Source: Pseudomonas sp. DTU_2021_1001937_2_SI_NGA_ILE_001
Lineage (GTDB): Bacteria; Pseudomonadota; Gammaproteobacteria; Pseudomonadales; Pseudomonadaceae
Reading direction: 5' to 3'
Assembly: GCF_032463525.1 (NCBI RefSeq)
Contig: NZ_CP135971.1
Location: 3,720,001 to 3,784,000, forward strand
Length of the DNA stretch: 64,000 nt
Part shown: positions 1 to 15,715 of the stretch, in pieces
Numbering within the stretch: the first letter of the stretch is position 1
Layout: every line of letters begins with the position of its first letter
The notes under the pieces: generated by a model
Told to the model about the DNA's origin: nothing
What the model saw: the letters and a program-made list of their open reading frames with translations, nothing else
Database searches by the model: none
Made by a program: the position numbers and the translations under genes

Positions 1-553
1 TCCGCAAGCGCAGCGACTGCCTTTCGCCTTCGCCCGGATAGTGCCAGGCGGAGCCGAAGGTAAACTGGCTGCCCTCGTGACTGACTTGGTGCCCCACGAA
101 CGAACGGTTATCGATCTTGTACTTATCCACAGCGTTGAAGCAGAACACGCCCCCCTCGCCTAGCGCCTCATGCACACGGCCAATGCAAGCGTCGAGGCGC
201 TCGATGCCGGCGTTGTAGTGGATGGAATACAAGAAGCAAGTGACCAGATCCAGCGGCTCGTCCACGGTGAAGTCACCCATGTCCAGGCAGGCGAAGCGGG
301 CCTCGGGGCAACGCTGCGCGGCGATATCAAGCATCGGTTGGTTGATGTCCAGGCCGGCACTGCGGTAGCCGAAATCGAGAAAGTGACGAATGTGCGGCCC
401 GGTACCACAGGCTAGGTCCAGATGCCTGGCCCCCTGATTGCCGAACAACTGATGAAGCCTGCGAATACCCTGGCTCTGCGCCCGATAGTCGATATCGGCA
501 CACATCAGGTCGTAGTAGCCAGACAGGTCGGTATACAGCGCGGTTGAGCTCAT
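1..553 (-). CDS. Class I SAM-dependent methyltransferase (partial, C-terminus off the window)
   Basis: Reading leftward from an ATG at 553, an open frame of 184 codons runs off the left edge without a stop. The product begins MSSTALYTDLSGYYD and carries the SAM-binding motif I DLACGTG at about residues 46-52, followed by an acidic residue at the end of strand 2 (GLDIN, about 67-71), as in small-molecule class I methyltransferases. The substrate cannot be told from the sequence. A perfect DnaA box (123-131) lies inside the coding region. It is divergent from the DUF3592 gene at 741. Only the N-terminal part is present, so total length is unknown. Confidence 0.8.
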   Translation of the reverse strand, partial: MSSTALYTDLSGYYDLMCADIDYRAQSQGIRRLHQLFGNQGARHLDLACGTGPHIRHFLDFGYRSAGLDINQPMLDIAAQRCPEARFACLDMGDFTVDEPLDLVTCFLYSIHYNAGIERLDACIGRVHEALGEGGVFCFNAVDKYKIDNRSFVGHQVSHEGSQFTFGSAWHYPGEGERQSLRLR

Positions 554-740
554 AGAAACCAGTGGTTTGGCGGGAGGGGGGAAGAAAGGCGCGGCATCAT
601 ACCTCAGGGTTGTGGATAACCGCAGTTCAGGAATCAGCGAGACTGCACCATAGGTGGCCACTAAACGCTCGATCGGATTGACATTTTTACTTACGTTCGC
701 TGCAATAGCCGACGTTTCACGGACGATGCAAGGAATTGAT

Positions 741-1190
741 ATGAGCAAAGTGCCATCACCTGCCCAGCGGGGTGATCCTGTACGTGCAGTGATCTTCCTG
801 CCTATCGGGCTGTGCCTGCTGGTGCTGACCGCCTGGCTGGTGATGGCACGGATGGACTTCCTGGCCCATGCACAACGCACCCAAGGCCATGTCAGCGCCT
901 TGAATGCCGGGGGTAGTCACCCGCAGATCGACTTCACCGATGCCATAGGCGAAACCTTCAGCTATCCCGAAGGCGGGATGATCTTTGGCTACGAAGTGGG
1001 CGACAAGGTCGACGTCTACTATCGAGCCGAATCACCCTCGCGCACAGCCATCATCGACGACCGTGGCGCCCTCTGGGGTGCCAGCCTCCTGGCGGGGCTG
1101 CTGGCCGTCGTCTTCACCGCCGGTGGGAGCTACCACCTCATCGCATGGATTCGCCAGCGTCGCATCGTGCGTACTCCACAAGGACATTGA
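741..1190 (+). CDS. DUF3592-type membrane protein
   Basis: The 149-residue product has a hydrophobic segment near residues 15-37, a soluble beta-rich stretch ending in a VDVYYRAESPSRTAII motif typical of DUF3592 proteins, and a second hydrophobic segment near 110-135 followed by a basic tail. It is predicted to span the inner membrane twice with the central domain outside. An upstream in-frame GTG at 654 exists, but the ATG at 741 has an AAGGA ribosome site six bases before it and is preferred. It sits directly before the gene at 1192 and shares its strand, so the two look co-transcribed. The family's biochemical role is unknown; some DUF3592 genes accompany toxins, but nothing here proves that. 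Confidence 0.75.
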   Translation: MSKVPSPAQRGDPVRAVIFLPIGLCLLVLTAWLVMARMDFLAHAQRTQGHVSALNAGGSHPQIDFTDAIGETFSYPEGGMIFGYEVGDKVDVYYRAESPSRTAIIDDRGALWGASLLAGLLAVVFTAGGSYHLIAWIRQRRIVRTPQGH

Positions 1191-1191
1191 T

Positions 1192-1770
1192 ATGCACATT
1201 CCGCTTCCTGTAAGCCCCAGCGACTGGCGCTACAAAACTGCCAGCAGCGGCGGACTGACCGTGGTATTCGTCGCCGCCGGTGGTGGCGTCCTGACCCTGA
1301 CGGATCCTCAAGGCGTCGACCAGCAGTTCCGCTACGGCACCGTGGGCGGTGGCCTGGGCTTCGGTGCGCGTTTGCCACGCTTTGGCAAGGTCAACCTGCA
1401 TGTCCGGGGCAAGAGCGTAGGGGCGGCCGGCGCCAGTGAAGATTTTCCATCGGTGGGCCAGGTGCTCGTCGCCAGCTCCATTGCCCAGCGCGGGCTCACC
1501 CGGGAAGACTTTCAGGGCGCCTGCGTGTTCATCGAAGGCGGTGTGGGACTCATCGGCGGGGCCAGCGGCTCGGCCATGCTCTTCGGCCTGGATCCGAGGT
1601 TACTGGCGATGGCAATAGCCACGCTTACACCAGCCGGCAGCATTCTCCTACCACACGACAGCACGATTCGCCTGCTGAAGTCGGCGAAAGGTGTCATCGT
1701 CGCGGCTGGCCTCAACATGGGGGTACAGGCTGGCGGCGGTGCAACCATCTCTCTGGGCGGCCTGTTCTGA
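1192..1770 (+). CDS. Glycine-rich protein of unknown function
   Basis: The 192-residue product is not recognised. It is rich in Gly, Ala and Val, with long glycine-patterned hydrophobic stretches near residues 24-38, 112-150 and 167-190, no signal peptide and few charged residues. That composition could mean a membrane-inserting or amyloid-like protein, which is inference. Translation starts at the ATG at 1192, one base after the DUF3592 stop, with AAGGA inside the end of the upstream gene, so the pair is probably translationally linked. The gene converges on glmS, with a bidirectional terminator hairpin between them. Its location just downstream of glmS is the classic attTn7 neighbourhood, where accessory genes often accumulate. 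Confidence 0.65.
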   Translation: MHIPLPVSPSDWRYKTASSGGLTVVFVAAGGGVLTLTDPQGVDQQFRYGTVGGGLGFGARLPRFGKVNLHVRGKSVGAAGASEDFPSVGQVLVASSIAQRGLTREDFQGACVFIEGGVGLIGGASGSAMLFGLDPRLLAMAIATLTPAGSILLPHDSTIRLLKSAKGVIVAAGLNMGVQAGGGATISLGGLF

Positions 1771-1797
1771 GACTGCCTGCGAAGAAGTAAAAACATG

Positions 1798-1821
1798 AAA
1801 GGGGCCGCTGATGGCCCCCTC
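1798..1821. terminator. Bidirectional terminator between the 192-aa gene and glmS
   Basis: GGGGCC at 1801-1806 and GGCCCC at 1813-1818 form a hairpin with a six-base loop. It is preceded by an A-rich run (1788-1800) that becomes the U-tract for leftward glmS transcription. It lies between converging genes. Confidence 0.6.
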
Positions 1822-1870
1822 ATGCGGAATCGACTTCTTCTGTCGTCATCCCATCAACGCTGTGGATAAC

Positions 1871-3706
<1,836 letters not shown>

Positions 3707-3715
3707 GCTGTTCTC

Positions 3716-4483
3716 CTAGCTGACAGCGGCACAAATGACAGTGACGCCACGTGCCTGTATCTGTTCGCGTGCCTCGGCGGGCAGGCGTTCATCAGTGATT
3801 AGGGTATGGATACCGCTCCAGGGCAGTTCCAGGTTCGGGATCTTGCGGCCGACCTTGTCGGCCTCGGCCATCACCACCACTTCACGGGCCACGTCGGCCA
3901 TCACCCGGCTCAGCCCGAGCAATTCATTGAAGGTGGTGGTGCCGCGCTGCAGGTCGATGCCATCGGCACCGATGAACAGCTGGTCGAAATCGTAGGAGCG
4001 CAGCACCTGCTCGGCCACCTGGCCCTGGAACGACTCCGAATGCGGGTCCCAGGTGCCACCGGTCATCAGCACCACCGGTTCCTGCTCCAGCTCGGTGAGG
4101 GCGCGGGCGACGTTCAGCGAGTTGGTCATCACCACCAGCCCGGCCCGCGCCCCCAGTTCGGGAATCAACGCTGCGGTGGTACTGCCACTGTCGACGATGA
4201 TTCGCGCATGCTCACGGATGCGCAGCGCCGCCGCCCGGGCGATGGCCTGTTTATAACTCGACACCACCTGGGCGGGCTCGGCGATCAGTTCCTGTGGCAG
4301 GGTGACGGCGCCGCCATAACGGCGCAGCAGCAAGCCATTGCTTTCGAGTGCAGCCAGATCCTTTCGAATCGTAACTTCAGAAGTTTCGAAACGGCGAGCC
4401 AGATCGTCCACCGACACTTCGCCCTGCTCATTGAGCAAGGCGAGTATCTGATGACGACGTTGGGGAGTGTTACGTTTCGACAT
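3716..4483 (-). CDS. glmR: DeoR-family regulator of glmS (GlmR-like)
   Basis: The 255-residue product starts MSKRNTPQRRHQIL and has a DeoR-type winged helix at about 6-60 (DDLARRFETSEVTIRKDL), then a sugar-phosphate sensor domain with the DSGSTT and GADGID motifs that bind phosphosugars in this family. It lies between glmU and glmS, as the GlmR regulator does in other pseudomonads, so regulation of amino-sugar synthesis is the likely role. The frame extends 13 codons further upstream, but the ATG at 4483 matches the usual N-terminus. TTTCG-type palindromes just upstream (4496-4508) and within the 5' coding region (4383-4392) are candidate self-operators. Confidence 0.85.
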   Translation of the reverse strand: MSKRNTPQRRHQILALLNEQGEVSVDDLARRFETSEVTIRKDLAALESNGLLLRRYGGAVTLPQELIAEPAQVVSSYKQAIARAAALRIREHARIIVDSGSTTAALIPELGARAGLVVMTNSLNVARALTELEQEPVVLMTGGTWDPHSESFQGQVAEQVLRSYDFDQLFIGADGIDLQRGTTTFNELLGLSRVMADVAREVVVMAEADKVGRKIPNLELPWSGIHTLITDERLPAEAREQIQARGVTVICAAVS

Positions 4484-4495
4484 GAGCTGAAAAAG

Positions 4496-4508
4496 TTTCG
4501 ATTCGAAA
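4496..4508. promoter_or_regulatory. Candidate GlmR operator
   Basis: TTTCG-ATT-CGAAA is an inverted repeat 13 bases before the glmR start. A related perfect palindrome, GTTTCGAAAC, lies at 4383-4392. Repeated TTTCG units are typical of operators bound by DeoR-family repressors, so autoregulation is plausible but unproven. Confidence 0.35.
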
Positions 4509-4643
4509 TTTAAGTGGCGCAATCAAAACCTATTGTCAGATCAGCGTCAAGCGAGTGAAGGAGATTTCATGTAGTCAGAAGGCTGTGCATAACTCGGCAT
4601 CACCAACCGAACCGGTTATGCACAGCGGCGCATTGTGGACAAC

Positions 4644-6011
4644 TCAAGCCTTGGGCTTCTTCACCGGGCGTGCCCAGCCTTCCACGTTGCGCTGGCGGGC
4701 TCGGGCCACGGCCAGTTGGCCTTCCGGCACGTTCTGGGTGAGGGTCGAGCCTGCCGCCGTGGTGGCCCCGGCGCCGATATCCACAGGCGCGACCAGCGAG
4801 TTGTTGGAGCCGATGAACACATCTTCACCTAGCACCGTCTTGTGCTTGTTGGCACCGTCGTAGTTGCAGGTGATGGTGCCGGCACCGATATTGGTACGCG
4901 CACCGATTTCCGCATCGCCCAGGTAGGTCAGGTGGCCGGCCTTGGCGCCCTCGCCCATCCGCGCGTTCTTCAGTTCCACAAAGTTACCCACATGGGCCTT
5001 GGCTTCCAGCACCGAGCCGGGACGCAAGCGAGCGAACGGGCCGGCATCACTGCCCTCGCCCAGCACCGCGCCGTCGATATGACTGTTGGCCTTGACCACC
5101 ACGCCTTTGCGCAGGGTGCTGTCCTTGATCACGCAGTTGGGCCCGATGACTACGTCGTCTTCGATGACCACCTGGCCTTCGAGGATCACGTTGATGTCGA
5201 TGAGCACGTCGCGACCGACGCTTACTTCACCACGCACATCGAAGCGCGCCGGGTCGCGCAGGGTCACACCGGCGGCCATCAGGCGGCGAGCGGCGCGCAG
5301 CTGGTAATGGCGCTCCAGCTCGGCCAGTTGCCGACGGTCATTGGCGCCCTGCACTTCCATCGGGTCATGGGGCTGTTCGGTGGCGACCACCAGGCCGTCG
5401 GCCACTGCCATGGCAATCACGTCGGTCAGGTAGTACTCGCCCTGGACGTTGTCGTTGGACAGGCGCCCCAGCCAGTCGGCAAGGCGCTGGCCAGGTACGG
5501 CGAGAATACCGGTGTTGCCTTCCTTGATCGCGCGCTGCGCCTCGCTGGCGTCCTTGTGCTCGACGATTGCCCTAACCTGGCCCTGCTCGTCACGCACGAT
5601 GCGCCCATAGCCGGTGGGGTCTTCGAGGTTGACGGTGAGCAGGCCCAGTTGGTTGGGGGTTACACGTTTCAGTAGGCGCTGCAGGGTCTCGACTTCAATC
5701 AGGGGTACATCGCCGTAGAGGATCAGTACGGTCTCGGCACTCAATACCGGCAGGGCCTGAGCCACGGCATGCCCGGTACCGAGCTGCTTGTCCTGCAGCA
5801 CGAAGTTCAGGTCGTCGGCGGCCAGGTGTTCACGCACCGCATCGGCACCGTGGCCGATGACGACATGAATGCCCTTTGGGGATAACTGACGTGCGCTGTG
5901 GATAACGTGGCCAAGCATCGAGTTGCCGGCGACGGGATGAAGGACCTTGGGCAGGGCCGAACGCATCCGGGTTCCCTGGCCAGCGGCGAGAATGACGATA
6001 TCGAGAGACAT
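4644..6011 (-). CDS. glmU: Bifunctional UDP-GlcNAc pyrophosphorylase / glucosamine-1-phosphate acetyltransferase
   Basis: GlmU acetylates glucosamine-1-phosphate and then couples it to UTP, giving UDP-GlcNAc. The 455-residue product has the N-terminal nucleotidyltransferase signature [18 protein letters not shown] at about 8-25 and a C-terminal left-handed beta-helix of hexapeptide repeats from about 250 on, including [15 protein letters not shown] and [10 protein letters not shown]. Length matches the family. It follows the atp operon on the same strand after a strong terminator, and precedes glmR. The glmU-glmR gap (4484-4643) contains two TTATGCACA-type DnaA sites. A perfect DnaA box lies within the gene at 5897-5905. 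Confidence 0.97.
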   Translation of the reverse strand: MSLDIVILAAGQGTRMRSALPKVLHPVAGNSMLGHVIHSARQLSPKGIHVVIGHGADAVREHLAADDLNFVLQDKQLGTGHAVAQALPVLSAETVLILYGDVPLIEVETLQRLLKRVTPNQLGLLTVNLEDPTGYGRIVRDEQGQVRAIVEHKDASEAQRAIKEGNTGILAVPGQRLADWLGRLSNDNVQGEYYLTDVIAMAVADGLVVATEQPHDPMEVQGANDRRQLAELERHYQLRAARRLMAAGVTLRDPARFDVRGEVSVGRDVLIDINVILEGQVVIEDDVVIGPNCVIKDSTLRKGVVVKANSHIDGAVLGEGSDAGPFARLRPGSVLEAKAHVGNFVELKNARMGEGAKAGHLTYLGDAEIGARTNIGAGTITCNYDGANKHKTVLGEDVFIGSNNSLVAPVDIGAGATTAAGSTLTQNVPEGQLAVARARQRNVEGWARPVKKPKA

Positions 6012-6053
6012 GAAGGACTACCCACTGGGCGGCTCGGCGGCCGCTGGAAAAAG

Positions 6054-6080
6054 AAAAAGGGTAGCCGAGGCTACCCTTTT
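6054..6080 (-). terminator. Rho-independent terminator of the atp operon
   Basis: AAAAGGGTAGCC at 6055-6066 pairs with GGCTACCCTTTT at 6069-6080. On the minus strand the hairpin is followed by a T-rich tract (6045-6058). It lies 30 bases past the atpC stop. Confidence 0.85.
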
Positions 6081-6109
6081 CATTCAATCGCACATTCAGC
6101 GCAGCGGTA

Positions 6110-6535
6110 TCAGCCGCCGAACTTCTTGCGGATCTGCTGGACGGTACGCAGCTGGGCTGCGGCCTCGGCCAGGCGTGCGGCGGCGGCACTGTAGTCGAAG
6201 TCCGCGCCTTTTTCGTTCAGGGCCTTCTCGGCAGCCTTGACGGCATCCTGAGCAGAAGCCTCGTCCAGGTCAGCAGCGCGTTGCACGGTATCGGCAAGCA
6301 CCTTGACCATGTTCGGCTGCACTTCGAGGAAACCACCGGAGATGTAGAACACCTCGCGGTCGCCGCCCTGCTTGGTCAGCGTGATCGGACCTGGCTTCAG
6401 ATTGGTAATCAGCGGGGCGTGGCCTGGAGCGATACCAAGATCACCCAGGTTGCCGTGCGCAATTACCATCTCGACCAGACCGGAGAAAATTTCTCCTTCC
6501 GCGCTGACGATATCGCAATGGACTGTCATAGCCAT
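6110..6535 (-). CDS. atpC: ATP synthase F1 subunit epsilon
   Basis: Epsilon is the central-stalk subunit that rotates with gamma and can inhibit ATP hydrolysis. The 141-residue product has the N-terminal beta-sandwich ([17 protein letters not shown], then [14 protein letters not shown]) and a C-terminal helical hairpin ending [13 protein letters not shown]. Two in-frame ATGs occur in the first three codons and the choice is not decisive. It is the last gene of the atp operon, 44 bases after atpD. Confidence 0.95.
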   Translation of the reverse strand: MAMTVHCDIVSAEGEIFSGLVEMVIAHGNLGDLGIAPGHAPLITNLKPGPITLTKQGGDREVFYISGGFLEVQPNMVKVLADTVQRAADLDEASAQDAVKAAEKALNEKGADFDYSAAAARLAEAAAQLRTVQQIRKKFGG

Positions 6536-6579
6536 GTGCTTGCCTCAACCTGATTAGCGCCCCTTGCGGGGCGCCGGGA

Positions 6580-7983
<1,404 letters not shown>

Positions 7984-8844
7984 TTAAACCGCGGCAGCGC
8001 CGCCGACGATTTCCGAGATCTCCTGGGTGATCGCAGCCTGACGCGCCTTGTTGTAGATCAGCTGGAGGTCGCTGATCAGGTCACCGGCGTTGTCTGTGGC
8101 GTTCTTCATGGCGATCATCCGGGCAGCCTGTTCAGCCGCATTGTTCTCGACCACCGCCTGGTAGACCTGCGACTCCACGTAACGCACCATCAGGCCGTCC
8201 AGCAGCTCCTTGGCGTCGGGTTCGTAGAGGTAGTCCCAGTGGTGCTTGAGTTCTTGATCCGGGGTTGCCACCAACGGTACCAGTTGCTCGACCGTCGGCT
8301 GTTGCGTCATGGTGTTGATGAACTTGTTCGATACCACGGACAGGCGATCGATACGGCCGTCCAGGTAGGCATCCAGCATGACCTTGACGCTGCCGATCAG
8401 ATCGTTGATCGATGGCTCTTCGCCCAGGTGGCTGACCGCTGCCACGACGTTGCCGCCGAAGCTGCGGAAGAAGGCCGCACCTTTGCTACCGATCACGCAC
8501 AGGTCGATTTCGACGCCCTGTCCGCGGTTGGCGTTCATGTCCTTGACCAGAGCCTTGAACAGGTTGGTGTTCAAGCCACCGCACAGACCACGGTCACTGC
8601 TCACAACGACATAGCCGACACGCTTGACTGGGCGCTCGACCATGAACGGGTGGCGGTATTCCGGGTTGGCGTTGGCCAGATGACCAATCACCTGGCGGAT
8701 ACGCTCCGCATAGGGACGGCTAGCAGCCATGCGCAGTTGAGCCTTGCGCATCTTGCTGACCGCCACTTTTTCCATGGCGCTGGTAATTTTTTGCGTGCTT
8801 TTAATGCTCGCAATCTTACTGCGAATCTCTTTTGCGCCTGCCAT
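7984..8844 (-). CDS. atpG: ATP synthase F1 subunit gamma
   Basis: Gamma is the rotating central shaft of F1. The 286-residue product begins [20 protein letters not shown], the conserved N-terminal helix of the coiled coil, and ends in the second coiled-coil helix with the conserved stretch [20 protein letters not shown]. The Rossmann-like middle contains [12 protein letters not shown]. It is co-transcribed between atpA and atpD. Confidence 0.97.
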   Translation of the reverse strand: MAGAKEIRSKIASIKSTQKITSAMEKVAVSKMRKAQLRMAASRPYAERIRQVIGHLANANPEYRHPFMVERPVKRVGYVVVSSDRGLCGGLNTNLFKALVKDMNANRGQGVEIDLCVIGSKGAAFFRSFGGNVVAAVSHLGEEPSINDLIGSVKVMLDAYLDGRIDRLSVVSNKFINTMTQQPTVEQLVPLVATPDQELKHHWDYLYEPDAKELLDGLMVRYVESQVYQAVVENNAAEQAARMIAMKNATDNAGDLISDLQLIYNKARQAAITQEISEIVGGAAAV

Positions 8845-8893
8845 GTATCACCTATCAGGTTAGCAAGCGGGGGCTCGAAGCCCCCGCTGCGGC

Positions 8894-10438
<1,545 letters not shown>

Positions 10439-10459
10439 TGCTCTGCTGCCCCTTCAAAC

Positions 10460-10996
10460 TCAAGATTTCAATGCTTCGGCCAGTTTCGCGATCTTGCCGC
10501 GAACCGAGCCATCGATTACCAGGTCGCCGGCGCGGATCACGACGCCACCAATCAGGCTGGCGTCCTCCGCAGCGTGCATTCGCACTTCCCGGCCGAGCCG
10601 AGCACTGAGAACCGTGGCGAGTTTGTCTTGCTGTTCTTGGTTCAATGCAAAGGCACTGGTCACTTCGACGTCTACCGACTTTTCCTGCTCGGCCTTGTAC
10701 AGCTCGAACAGGGCGGCAATCTCCGGCAGAAGCTGGAGACGGCCGTTCTCGGCGATGACGTTGATGAAGTTCTGTGCCTTCTCATCAACCTTGTCGCCGC
10801 ACACTTCGATGAAAGTGGCGGCCTTTTGTGCGCTCGTCAGTCGCGGGGCCTTGAGCAGGCGCTGCATGGTGTCATCTTGTGACACCGCAGCAGCCAGGCC
10901 GAGCATGGCTGACCAATTGGCCAGTTGCTGGTGGGCCTGAGCGTGCTCGAAGGCCGCCTTTGCGTAAGGTCGGGCCAACGTGGTCAGTTCTGCCAT
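10460..10996 (-). CDS. atpH: ATP synthase F1 subunit delta
   Basis: Delta links F1 to the peripheral b-stalk. The 178-residue product has the usual N-terminal helical domain ([19 protein letters not shown]) and a C-terminal domain with the conserved [20 protein letters not shown]. It sits between atpF (12-base gap) and atpA (21-base gap). Confidence 0.96.
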   Translation of the reverse strand: MAELTTLARPYAKAAFEHAQAHQQLANWSAMLGLAAAVSQDDTMQRLLKAPRLTSAQKAATFIEVCGDKVDEKAQNFINVIAENGRLQLLPEIAALFELYKAEQEKSVDVEVTSAFALNQEQQDKLATVLSARLGREVRMHAAEDASLIGGVVIRAGDLVIDGSVRGKIAKLAEALKS

Positions 10997-11008
10997 GATC
11001 GCCCTCGC

Positions 11009-11479
11009 TTAAATTTCAGCAGCCAGTTTATTGACCAGCTCTGCGTGCGCGTTTTGATCGATTGTGGAGCCCAGGATCTTCTCGGCGCCATTGACCGCCA
11101 GGCTGCCCACTTGGGCGCGCAGGGCGTCTTTGACACTGTTCAGTTCTTGCTCGATCTCGGCCTGAGCCTGAGCCTTCACGCGGTCAGCTTCGACGCGAGC
11201 CTGTTCACGGGCTTCGTCGACGATCTGATTGCCGCGCTTCTTGGCCTGCTCAATGATTTCAGCTGCCTGAGCCTTGGCTTCGCGCAGTTGTTGACCCGCT
11301 TTTTCTTGGGCCAGCTCCAGGTCGCGAGCAGCTCGAGAGGCAGCATCCAATCCATCCGCGATCTTCTTCTGACGCTCGTGCAGAGCAGTGATGACCGGAG
11401 GCCATACATACTTCATGCAGAACAGTACGAAGATCGCGAACGCAATGCTCTGGCCAATCAAGGTTGCATTAATGTTCAC
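11009..11479 (-). CDS. atpF: ATP synthase Fo subunit b
   Basis: Subunit b forms the peripheral stalk as a dimer. The 156-residue product has one N-terminal membrane helix (about 5-27, [18 protein letters not shown]) and a long charged coiled coil. The start is a GTG at 11479 (GTG AAC ATT AAT), giving the conserved N-terminus [10 protein letters not shown]. It lies 57 bases after atpE. Confidence 0.96.
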   Translation of the reverse strand: MNINATLIGQSIAFAIFVLFCMKYVWPPVITALHERQKKIADGLDAASRAARDLELAQEKAGQQLREAKAQAAEIIEQAKKRGNQIVDEAREQARVEADRVKAQAQAEIEQELNSVKDALRAQVGSLAVNGAEKILGSTIDQNAHAELVNKLAAEI

Positions 11480-11536
11480 GCCAACACCTCGCTGTTACGT
11501 TGTCCATCCCACCCATCAACTCGAAAAGTCGAGTGA

Positions 11537-11809
<273 letters not shown>

Positions 11810-11931
11810 TTACGTCGTATTGGTTAGTTTTTAGATTGAAGCGTTGAAACGGAATCGTTTGTTACATCAGCCCTTGCGGGCACCCTCGCGCACGATGGCA
11901 CGAGGGTCATCAGACGCGCCGCAAGGCGATC

Positions 11932-13225
<1,294 letters not shown>

Positions 13226-13298
13226 CGCAACAGCTCCTCGGTCGGCGGTCGCCATCATCGTTAACTTGGCATAATTTGTGCCGACAAAATGCGCGCAG

Positions 13299-13327
13299 AG
13301 TATAGGGGCGCTTCAGCCCCTGTTCAA
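13299..13327 (-). promoter_or_regulatory. Sigma-70 promoter of the atp operon
   Basis: On the minus strand TTGAAC (13322-13327) and TATACT (13299-13304) are separated by exactly 17 bases, a near-consensus housekeeping promoter. The spacer contains a GGGGC/GCCCC inverted repeat and a GGGGCTGAA element also present before TATACT upstream of mnmG. Confidence 0.7.
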
Positions 13328-13371
13328 CTCCGAGGAAGTGATTTCCGACTACACGCTAGCGGCCAATTGTT

Positions 13372-14253
13372 TCAACGAATGTGGGCAAGGACCCCTTGCA
13401 ACTCGTCCAGCGAGTTGTAGCGGATCACCAGTTGGCCCTTGCCTTTCTGGCCGTGACGGATCTGCACCGACGAGCCCAGACGCTCTGCGAGACGCTGTTC
13501 CAGTCGGCTGATATCGGGATCGACTCGCGGCGTTTCGGCCGCTGCCGGTTTGTCGGTCAGCCACTGGCGTACCAGGGCTTCGGTCTGGCGTACGGTGAGG
13601 CCTCGTGCGACAACGTGTCGCGCCCCTTCTACCTGACGATCTTCGGGCAGGCCGAGCAGCGCACGGGCATGACCCATTTCCAGATCGCCATGCGAAAGCA
13701 TGGTCTTGATGGCTTCCGGCAGAGTGATCAGGCGCAGCAGGTTGGCCACGCTGACCCGCGACTTGCCGACCGCATCGGCGACCTCCTGCTGGGTGAGCTG
13801 GAATTCCTGCTGCAGACGCTGCAGAGCCATCGCCTCTTCGACCGGATTGAGGTTCTCGCGCTGGATGTTCTCGATCAGCGCCATGGCGATGGCCGCTTCG
13901 TCAGGAACGTCGCGCACCATTGCCGGAATGGTTTCCACACCAGCCTGCTGGCTGGCTCGCCAACGCCGCTCACCGGCGATGATTTCGTAGCGGCCATTGT
14001 CGATCGGACGGATCACGATCGGCTGCATGACGCCCTGCTTACGAATCGACAGCGCCAGCTCTTCCAGCGCCTGCGGATCCATGTCGCGCCGCGGCTGGTA
14101 CTTGCCGCGCTGGATCTTGTCCAGCGGCACATGCTGCAGCTCGCGCTGGTCCAGCGTGCTGGCCTGCTCTTCCAGGGATGTGACGGTTGGCACGCTCGAA
14201 CTGCTCAGCAGTGCGTCCAACCCGCGTCCGAGACCTCTTTTCTTGACGGCCAT
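13372..14253 (-). CDS. parB: Chromosome-partitioning protein ParB
   Basis: ParB is the CTP-dependent clamp that loads at parS, spreads on DNA and recruits SMC. The 293-residue product has an N-terminal CTP-binding domain with GRYEIIAGERRWRAS, a central HTH (QLTQQEVADAVGKSRVSVANLL) and a C-terminal dimerisation domain. The frame extends 29 codons upstream, but the ATG at 14253 is preceded by GAGGAAACC and gives the conserved MAVKKRGLGRGLDALL. Its target sites in this window are the parS sequences at 26139, 26769 and 29568. It follows parA by seven bases. Confidence 0.97.
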   Translation of the reverse strand: MAVKKRGLGRGLDALLSSSSVPTVTSLEEQASTLDQRELQHVPLDKIQRGKYQPRRDMDPQALEELALSIRKQGVMQPIVIRPIDNGRYEIIAGERRWRASQQAGVETIPAMVRDVPDEAAIAMALIENIQRENLNPVEEAMALQRLQQEFQLTQQEVADAVGKSRVSVANLLRLITLPEAIKTMLSHGDLEMGHARALLGLPEDRQVEGARHVVARGLTVRQTEALVRQWLTDKPAAAETPRVDPDISRLEQRLAERLGSSVQIRHGQKGKGQLVIRYNSLDELQGVLAHIR

Positions 14254-14260
14254 GGTTTCC

Positions 14261-15052
14261 TCAGGCTGGTTTGGCAGCTTGTGCACTGCGACGTTGACGA
14301 CGGACCAGTTCACTGGCCAGGGCCAGGTAGGCCATCGCACCGCGTGAAGACTTGTCGTAGGTGAGCACCGGCATGCCGAAACTCGGCGCTTCGGCCAGGC
14401 GGATGTTGCGCGGAATCACCGTGTCGTAAAGCTGCTCGCCAAAATGTTCCTTGAGCTGCGCCGAGACGTCGTTGCTCAGGCTCAGCCGTGGGTCGTACAT
14501 GGTGCGCAGCAGCCCCTCGATCTTCAACTGAGGGTTGAGCAGCTCACCGATGCGCTTGATGTTATCCACAAGGTCGCTGAGCCCTTCCAGAGCAAAGTAT
14601 TCACACTGCATCGGAATGATCACCCCGTCGGCGGCGACCAGGGCATTGAGCGTGAGCATCGACAGCGACGGCGGGCAGTCGATGAGGATGAAGTCGTAGT
14701 TTTCACGGATCGGCGCCAAGGCGTTACGCAGACGGCTCTCTTTCATCTGCATTTCCAGCAGCACCACTTCTCCCGCCGTGAGGTCACGGTTGGCCGGCAG
14801 CAGCTGGTAGCCGCCGTGTTCGGAGAACTGCATGGCCTGTGGAAGATCGCACTCACCGATCAACAGGTCGTAGACCGAGTTGTCCAGGTTGTGTTTATCC
14901 ACACCGCTACCCATGGTGGCGTTGCCCTGTGGATCGAGGTCGATCAGCAGCACGCGTCGCTTGGTGGCGACCAGCGATGCCGCGAGGTTGATGCAGGTGG
15001 TGGTCTTGCCCACACCGCCTTTCTGGTTCGCTATCGCGAATACCTTAGCCAT
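14261..15052 (-). CDS. parA: Chromosome-partitioning ATPase ParA (Soj)
   Basis: ParA binds DNA nonspecifically as an ATP dimer and forms the gradient that pulls ParB-parS complexes apart. The 263-residue product has the deviant Walker A motif KGGVGKTT at residues 11-18, with the signature Lys11, and Walker B IDCPPSL. Two perfect DnaA boxes lie inside the gene (14562-14570 and 14895-14903). Gene order rsmG-parA-parB is typical. Confidence 0.97.
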   Translation of the reverse strand: MAKVFAIANQKGGVGKTTTCINLAASLVATKRRVLLIDLDPQGNATMGSGVDKHNLDNSVYDLLIGECDLPQAMQFSEHGGYQLLPANRDLTAGEVVLLEMQMKESRLRNALAPIRENYDFILIDCPPSLSMLTLNALVAADGVIIPMQCEYFALEGLSDLVDNIKRIGELLNPQLKIEGLLRTMYDPRLSLSNDVSAQLKEHFGEQLYDTVIPRNIRLAEAPSFGMPVLTYDKSSRGAMAYLALASELVRRQRRSAQAAKPA

Positions 15053-15070
15053 TCTTGCTCGTGTTCCCAG

Positions 15071-15715
15071 TCATGCCGTGCGGCGCAGTATCAGCAGATG
15101 GCGTTGGCCTTGGCAACCCGGAACGGCCAGGGCCTGTGCGCTATCGAGACGAAAATCCGCTGGCAATGCTACCAGCTCATCGGTGGGATGCAGCCCTTTC
15201 ATTGCCAGCCAGCGTGTATCGGTGTCACCCATGTGACGGGTCCAGCCGGTGAAGTCTTCCAGGCTGCTGAACGCACGGGAAATGATCCCGGTAAAGGGTT
15301 CGGCAGGTTGGTAGCTTTCCGCCCGACTGTGGATAACTTCGAGGTTATCCAGTTTCAGTTCCAGTTTTACCTGGGTCTGGAAACGGCTCTTCTTGCCGTT
15401 GCTGTCCAGCAGCGCCACGCGGGCGTGTGGAAACATGATCGCCAACGGGATACCGGGCATGCCGCCCCCGCTGCCGACATCCAGCCAGCGTGGACCGTCG
15501 ATGAAGGGCACCACGCTGAGGCTGTCGAGCAGGTGGCGCGAAACCATCTCGTCCGGATTGCGCACCGCCGTCAGGTTGTATGCCTTGTTCCACTTGATCA
15601 ACAGGCCCAGGTAATCAAGCAACTGGCGATGTTGTGTATCGCTCAGCGTGATCCCGAGTTCCCGGGCACCTGTGGACAACTCCTCGGCGTGTTGCGGTGT
15701 CACCATGGCACTCAA
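15071..15715 (-). CDS. rsmG: 16S rRNA (guanine527-N7)-methyltransferase
   Basis: RsmG methylates G527 of 16S rRNA. The 214-residue product has the SAM-binding motif [12 protein letters not shown] and the conserved [15 protein letters not shown]. The start is probably a TTG at 15715, which overlaps the mnmG stop (TTGA); an ATG three codons inside (15706) is the alternative. A DnaA box lies in the gene at 15328-15336. Confidence 0.95.
   Translation of the reverse strand: MSAMVTPQHAEELSTGARELGITLSDTQHRQLLDYLGLLIKWNKAYNLTAVRNPDEMVSRHLLDSLSVVPFIDGPRWLDVGSGGGMPGIPLAIMFPHARVALLDSNGKKSRFQTQVKLELKLDNLEVIHSRAESYQPAEPFTGIISRAFSSLEDFTGWTRHMGDTDTRWLAMKGLHPTDELVALPADFRLDSAQALAVPGCQGQRHLLILRRTA

Noticed and set aside
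1771..1870. Possible Tn7 insertion downstream of glmS
   Set aside because: No Tn7 end repeats, target duplication or tns genes are visible.
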